A DNA stretch of 8,377 nucleotides, taken from Tissierellia bacterium. Its GTDB lineage: Bacteria > Bacillota_A > Clostridia > Tissierellales > Peptoniphilaceae. Positions 6,443-8,377 of the stretch are shown piece after piece. How positions within the stretch are numbered: the first letter of the stretch is position 1; every line of letters begins with the position of its first letter. Made by a program: the position numbers and the translations under genes. The stretch spans positions 1-8,377 of the forward strand of contig JAUNVJ010000029.1 in the NCBI GenBank assembly GCA_030537695.1, written 5' to 3'. The notes beneath the pieces were generated by a model. The model was not told the origin of the DNA and searched no databases. It saw only the letters and a program-made list of their open reading frames with translations.

Positions 6443-6796
6443 TTATTCTTCTCTCAATTCTCGTTCCCGCTGTTCTTCCTTTAGCTTATGACGCAGTTCC
6501 CAATGGATCAATACGGTCATAAAGACTCGAATCAACATTAAAACTCCGACTTCCACCAGTTGCCTCATGTCCCGATAGGCTATGGTTTTTAATATTTCAG
6601 CACCTAAGAGAATTTCCAAAGCACTGGCAAGACCTTGATTCATAGTGGTATCCCGTTCTGTGTTTTTCATGCGAAATTTATATTTTACAATAATAATATA
6701 CATTTCTTTAATCACTGTTGCAATGATTAAAAAAATGCCACAAAGTTCGATAAAAGAGGCCACATAATAAATTAAAACTTCAATAAAATGATCCAT
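6443..6796 (-). CDS. DUF1622-family integral membrane protein
   Basis: A 117-residue membrane protein matching the DUF1622 pattern; the family has no established function. It has a long hydrophobic N-terminal segment (about 5-38, with the FIELCGI motif), a short loop, the conserved ALEILLGAEILKTI segment (about 59-72), and a third membrane segment (about 82-100) with the IRVFMTVLIHWEL motif typical of the family end. A highly charged Lys/Glu/Arg tail (101-117) should be cytoplasmic. The start at 6796 follows AAAGGAG with 5-nt spacing. A TATAAT (6813-6808) lies so close to the ribosome binding site that it cannot serve as the usual -10. Transcription therefore probably starts further upstream, through the overlapping open frame at 6772-6984. 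Confidence 0.85.
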   Translation of the reverse strand: MDHFIEVLIYYVASFIELCGIFLIIATVIKEMYIIIVKYKFRMKNTERDTTMNQGLASALEILLGAEILKTIAYRDMRQLVEVGVLMLIRVFMTVLIHWELRHKLKEEQRERELREE

Positions 6797-6984
6797 ATTT
6801 TCTCCTTTATTATAACTTTGGGAATGACTTGATCACCAAAGCTTTTTATAATCCATGGAAAATCACCGAGTAGTTTGCAATGATTTGCCATTGAAATATC
6901 TTTGTAAGCATTGACACCGGTATTGACATTTATTTTATCATAGGAAGAGGAAGGGAACAATCCAGGAGCTTTCTTTCGATATGT
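6772..6984 (-). pseudogene. Short protein-like open frame, possible C-terminal gene remnant
   Basis: I do not recognise this. An open frame of about 70 codons runs from just after TAG (6985-6987) to a TAA at 6772-6774, overlapping the DUF1622 start by 25 nt in another frame. The translation is well mixed and looks coding: KAPGLFPSSSYDKINVNTG, then NAYKDISMANHCKLLGDFPW, then IIKSFGDQVIPKVIIKEK. The only usable start is a TTG at 6960, and no ribosome binding site precedes it. In the adjacent frame just upstream (about 6965-7027) another protein-like run, SEDILSPISYESSIDISKES, is open, so a single-base frame break near 6965-6980 could join the two. The best reading is the tail of a decayed gene whose end carries the DUF1622 ribosome binding site; chance cannot be excluded. 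Confidence 0.3.
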
Positions 6985-7058
6985 CTATAGATGACTCATA
7001 GGATATTGGACTTAAAATATCTTCAGATATTTAAAAATCCTAAGAAAAGAGGATCGAT

Positions 7059-7172
7059 ATGAATATAAAATATAAAATTACCATTGTAAAATTTTTCCCT
7101 TGGGTTTTTGTTCATAATCCTTTCGAGCTTTTTTCAATTGATAAAGAGAAATTTTATGACAATAGAGGGTAA
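7059..7172 (+). CDS. Possible small ORF, 37 residues, unknown
   Basis: ATG at 7059 follows AGAGGA with good spacing and opens 37 codons to TAA at 7170-7172. The peptide begins MNIKYKITIVKFFPWVFVHN and is basic and hydrophobic with two Pro and several Phe. No family is recognised, no terminator follows, and the surrounding 700 bp holds no other gene. It may be chance or a degraded fragment; the ribosome binding site is the only positive evidence. Confidence 0.2.
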   Translation: MNIKYKITIVKFFPWVFVHNPFELFSIDKEKFYDNRG

Positions 7173-7683
7173 GCTTTCCATTTTATTTTAAATTTTAAAA
7201 AACTTGTATAGGATTCTAAGGCATTTTTATCCTTACCATCAGAATTCTAGAATTAATTTATACTTTTATTGATCATTTCTACCTTGATTTAAAATATAAT
7301 AATGGGATGTATTCATACACTATATTTTTATTATAAAGATATCAAATTAGAGGATGGATTAAAAATATTTTCTGTTTAGTCGGGATTGGTAAGAAACTTT
7401 GAAAGGCAATCTCTTTATGGCAATAGATTGGACTTTCAAATCATAAATTTCTATTTATATGGATCATCCCTCCTTTCGAGGTCGATTGAAGGGATTCCTT
7501 CATAGAAGAATAGAGTAGGGATTCTTTACATACATTGATAAATACTTGAAAAAAATACAAAGAAAAGGGTGGTTGATTGTCGTATTTCCATGATTTAGAT
7601 TTCCACTTCATAAATGATAGATGAGTTTAACAAATTAATCCATTAATTGTGATTAAAATCCGTATCAAATGTTTCAGATTTTA
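7173..7683. other. Gene-free intergenic region of about 510 bp
   Basis: No convincing coding frame was found on either strand. It contains a perfect 12-bp palindrome AATTCTAGAATT (7243-7254), a consensus TATAAT (7295-7300) without a well-spaced -35, the long imperfect hairpin at 7398-7440, and a TGAAGG-gatt-CCTTCA hairpin (7487-7502). Reading leftward from the flavodoxin gene, only a weak AAAATC/GATTTT pairing follows its stop, so its terminator is not evident. Confidence 0.5.
7398..7440. repeat. Imperfect inverted repeat, long hairpin
   Basis: TTTGAAAGGCAATCT (7398-7412) is nearly the reverse complement of AGATTGGACTTTCAAA (7425-7440). There are 14 pairs with one small bulge around a 12-nt loop, CTTTATGGCAAT. 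No T-run follows on the plus strand. It stands alone in non-coding sequence about 100 bp downstream of a TATAAT (7295-7300), so it could be part of a small RNA or a relic of a mobile element, but neither is shown. Confidence 0.5.
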
Positions 7684-8148
7684 TTATTCAAGAGATGAAA
7701 TATCCATTTCCAAATACTTGACTAAAAAATTTTTGCAATCTTTCACATCCTTTTCATCAGGTTTTCCCTTATTCATTCCTCCCACCAATTTTAGTATAAA
7801 AAAGGTATCAAAACCTTTACATTCAAAAGTATCTAATAAACGGATATTTGATTTTTTAAGTTTATTTTCAAAACTTTTTATATATCGATCTCCTCCGGTG
7901 CCACTGGTATATATTAAAATTGCATGATGGGGCAATATAGGTTTTTTATCTAAAAATTGATAAATCGACTTGTGAACTTTAAAAGCATAAATTCCCGATG
8001 CAAAAGCCACTAAATCATAATGTGAAAAATCATTTTGATCTATTTTTTCTACATTATAAAGGTCAATGTCTAAATTTTTTGTGGCATTAAGGATTAAATT
8101 TTCAGTATTTTTATGATGGACAGATGCGTACAATATTGCTATTTTCAT
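7684..8148 (-). CDS. Flavodoxin-family protein
   Basis: A 154-residue single-domain protein of the flavodoxin fold, expected to bind FMN and act in the cytosol as an electron carrier or small reductase. The N-terminal strand and phosphate loop read ILYASVHHKNTENL (5-18), the second loop is AFASGIYAFKVHKSI (48-62), the third strand and loop are ILIYTSGTGG (77-86), and ECKGFDTFFILKLVGGMNKGKP (109-130, GFDT...GG.NKG) is typical of the subgroup. The phosphate loop (SVHHKNT) departs from the classic T-G-N-T but keeps the Asn-Thr end. The start at 8148 follows GAGGTG with 5-nt spacing. It begins 35 bp after the stop of the upstream membrane protein, so the two are probably cotranscribed. The partner enzyme is unknown. 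Confidence 0.85.
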   Translation of the reverse strand: MKIAILYASVHHKNTENLILNATKNLDIDLYNVEKIDQNDFSHYDLVAFASGIYAFKVHKSIYQFLDKKPILPHHAILIYTSGTGGDRYIKSFENKLKKSNIRLLDTFECKGFDTFFILKLVGGMNKGKPDEKDVKDCKNFLVKYLEMDISSLE

Positions 8149-8183
8149 AGATACACCTCATGATTTCTCTCATTTTACAATAA

Positions 8184-8377
8184 CTATTGGGACAAACCGG
8201 TTCTAATTTTAGGCATTAATATAATATATACCAGTAGGGAAATCAATCCTATAATCCCTGTGTATATAAAGATTTTTGACCAAACTGCATTTTCTGAAAG
8301 GATTGCTTGATTTCCTTTATAGGACCAATAAAAGGGATTCCAATAAAAGAATTTTTGCCATTTTTCACTTAATACTT
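8184..8377 (-). CDS. C-terminus of a membrane protein, probably ABC-2-type permease (cut by window edge)
   Basis: The last 63 codons of a leftward gene are open from the right edge to TAG at 8184-8186. The segment reads LSEKWQKFFYWNPFYWSYKG, then NQAILSENAVWSKIFIYTG, a hydrophobic stretch with GLISLLVYIILM, and a short basic end PKIRTGLSQ. An amphipathic aromatic loop (F/Y-W-N-P-F-W-x-x-x-G) followed by one last membrane helix and a short polar tail is the usual end of ABC-2-type permease subunits. An ATP-binding subunit would then be expected just beyond the window. Only the C-terminus is visible, so the family call is tentative. Confidence 0.6.
   Translation of the reverse strand, partial: VLSEKWQKFFYWNPFYWSYKGNQAILSENAVWSKIFIYTGIIGLISLLVYIILMPKIRTGLSQ

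Noticed and set aside
7555..7595. AAAAGGGTGG followed by GTCGTATTTCC, resembling the T-box antiterminator
   Set aside because: The invariant ACCGCG is missing, no stem I features are seen, and no aminoacyl-tRNA synthetase or amino acid gene follows on the plus strand.
7649..7927. A 92-codon plus-strand frame
   Set aside because: Antisense shadow of the flavodoxin gene; low-complexity Phe/Ser-rich translation.

Overview
The window looks like a chromosomal stretch from a low-GC Gram-positive bacterium, probably an anaerobic member of the Clostridia or Tissierellia. This is inferred from the AT-rich sequence, the strong AGGAGG-type ribosome binding sites before most genes, the frequent CGA arginine codons, short U-rich terminators and the families present. 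No tRNA, rRNA, CRISPR array, insertion sequence or phage gene was seen.

Layout, left to right. (1) A DEAD-box RNA helicase reads leftward off the left edge. It is nearly complete but has no ATG, GTG, TTG or CTG before its P-loop. (2) A gene-poor gap of about 520 bp ends in a sigma-A-like promoter overlapped by a Fur-family-like inverted repeat. This promoter serves a leucine carboxyl methyltransferase-family (TcmP-like) gene on the plus strand. (3) A strong bidirectional terminator separates that gene from a leftward three-gene unit: compact NCS2-type purine permease, then type I phosphoribosyltransferase, then GNAT acetyltransferase. The first two form an evident purine uptake-and-salvage pair. 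They are preceded by a plausible promoter and a hairpin that abuts the permease ribosome binding site. (4) Divergent from the permease is a glucosamine-6-phosphate deaminase-like (NagB superfamily) gene. It is split by a one-base frameshift at an A-run and has an altered catalytic loop, so it is probably a pseudogene. (5) A perfect 14-bp hairpin separates it from a leftward DUF1622 membrane protein, whose start overlaps the end of a short protein-like open frame that may be a gene remnant. (6) About 700 bp without a convincing gene follows. (7) The right end holds a leftward pair: the C-terminus of a probable ABC-2-type permease running off the edge, followed by a flavodoxin-family protein.

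The window is mostly ordinary metabolism and housekeeping. I found no convincing new multi-gene system. The points most worth a second look are the non-canonical helicase start, the Fur-like site on the methyltransferase promoter, the frameshifted deaminase, and the leader hairpin of the purine operon.
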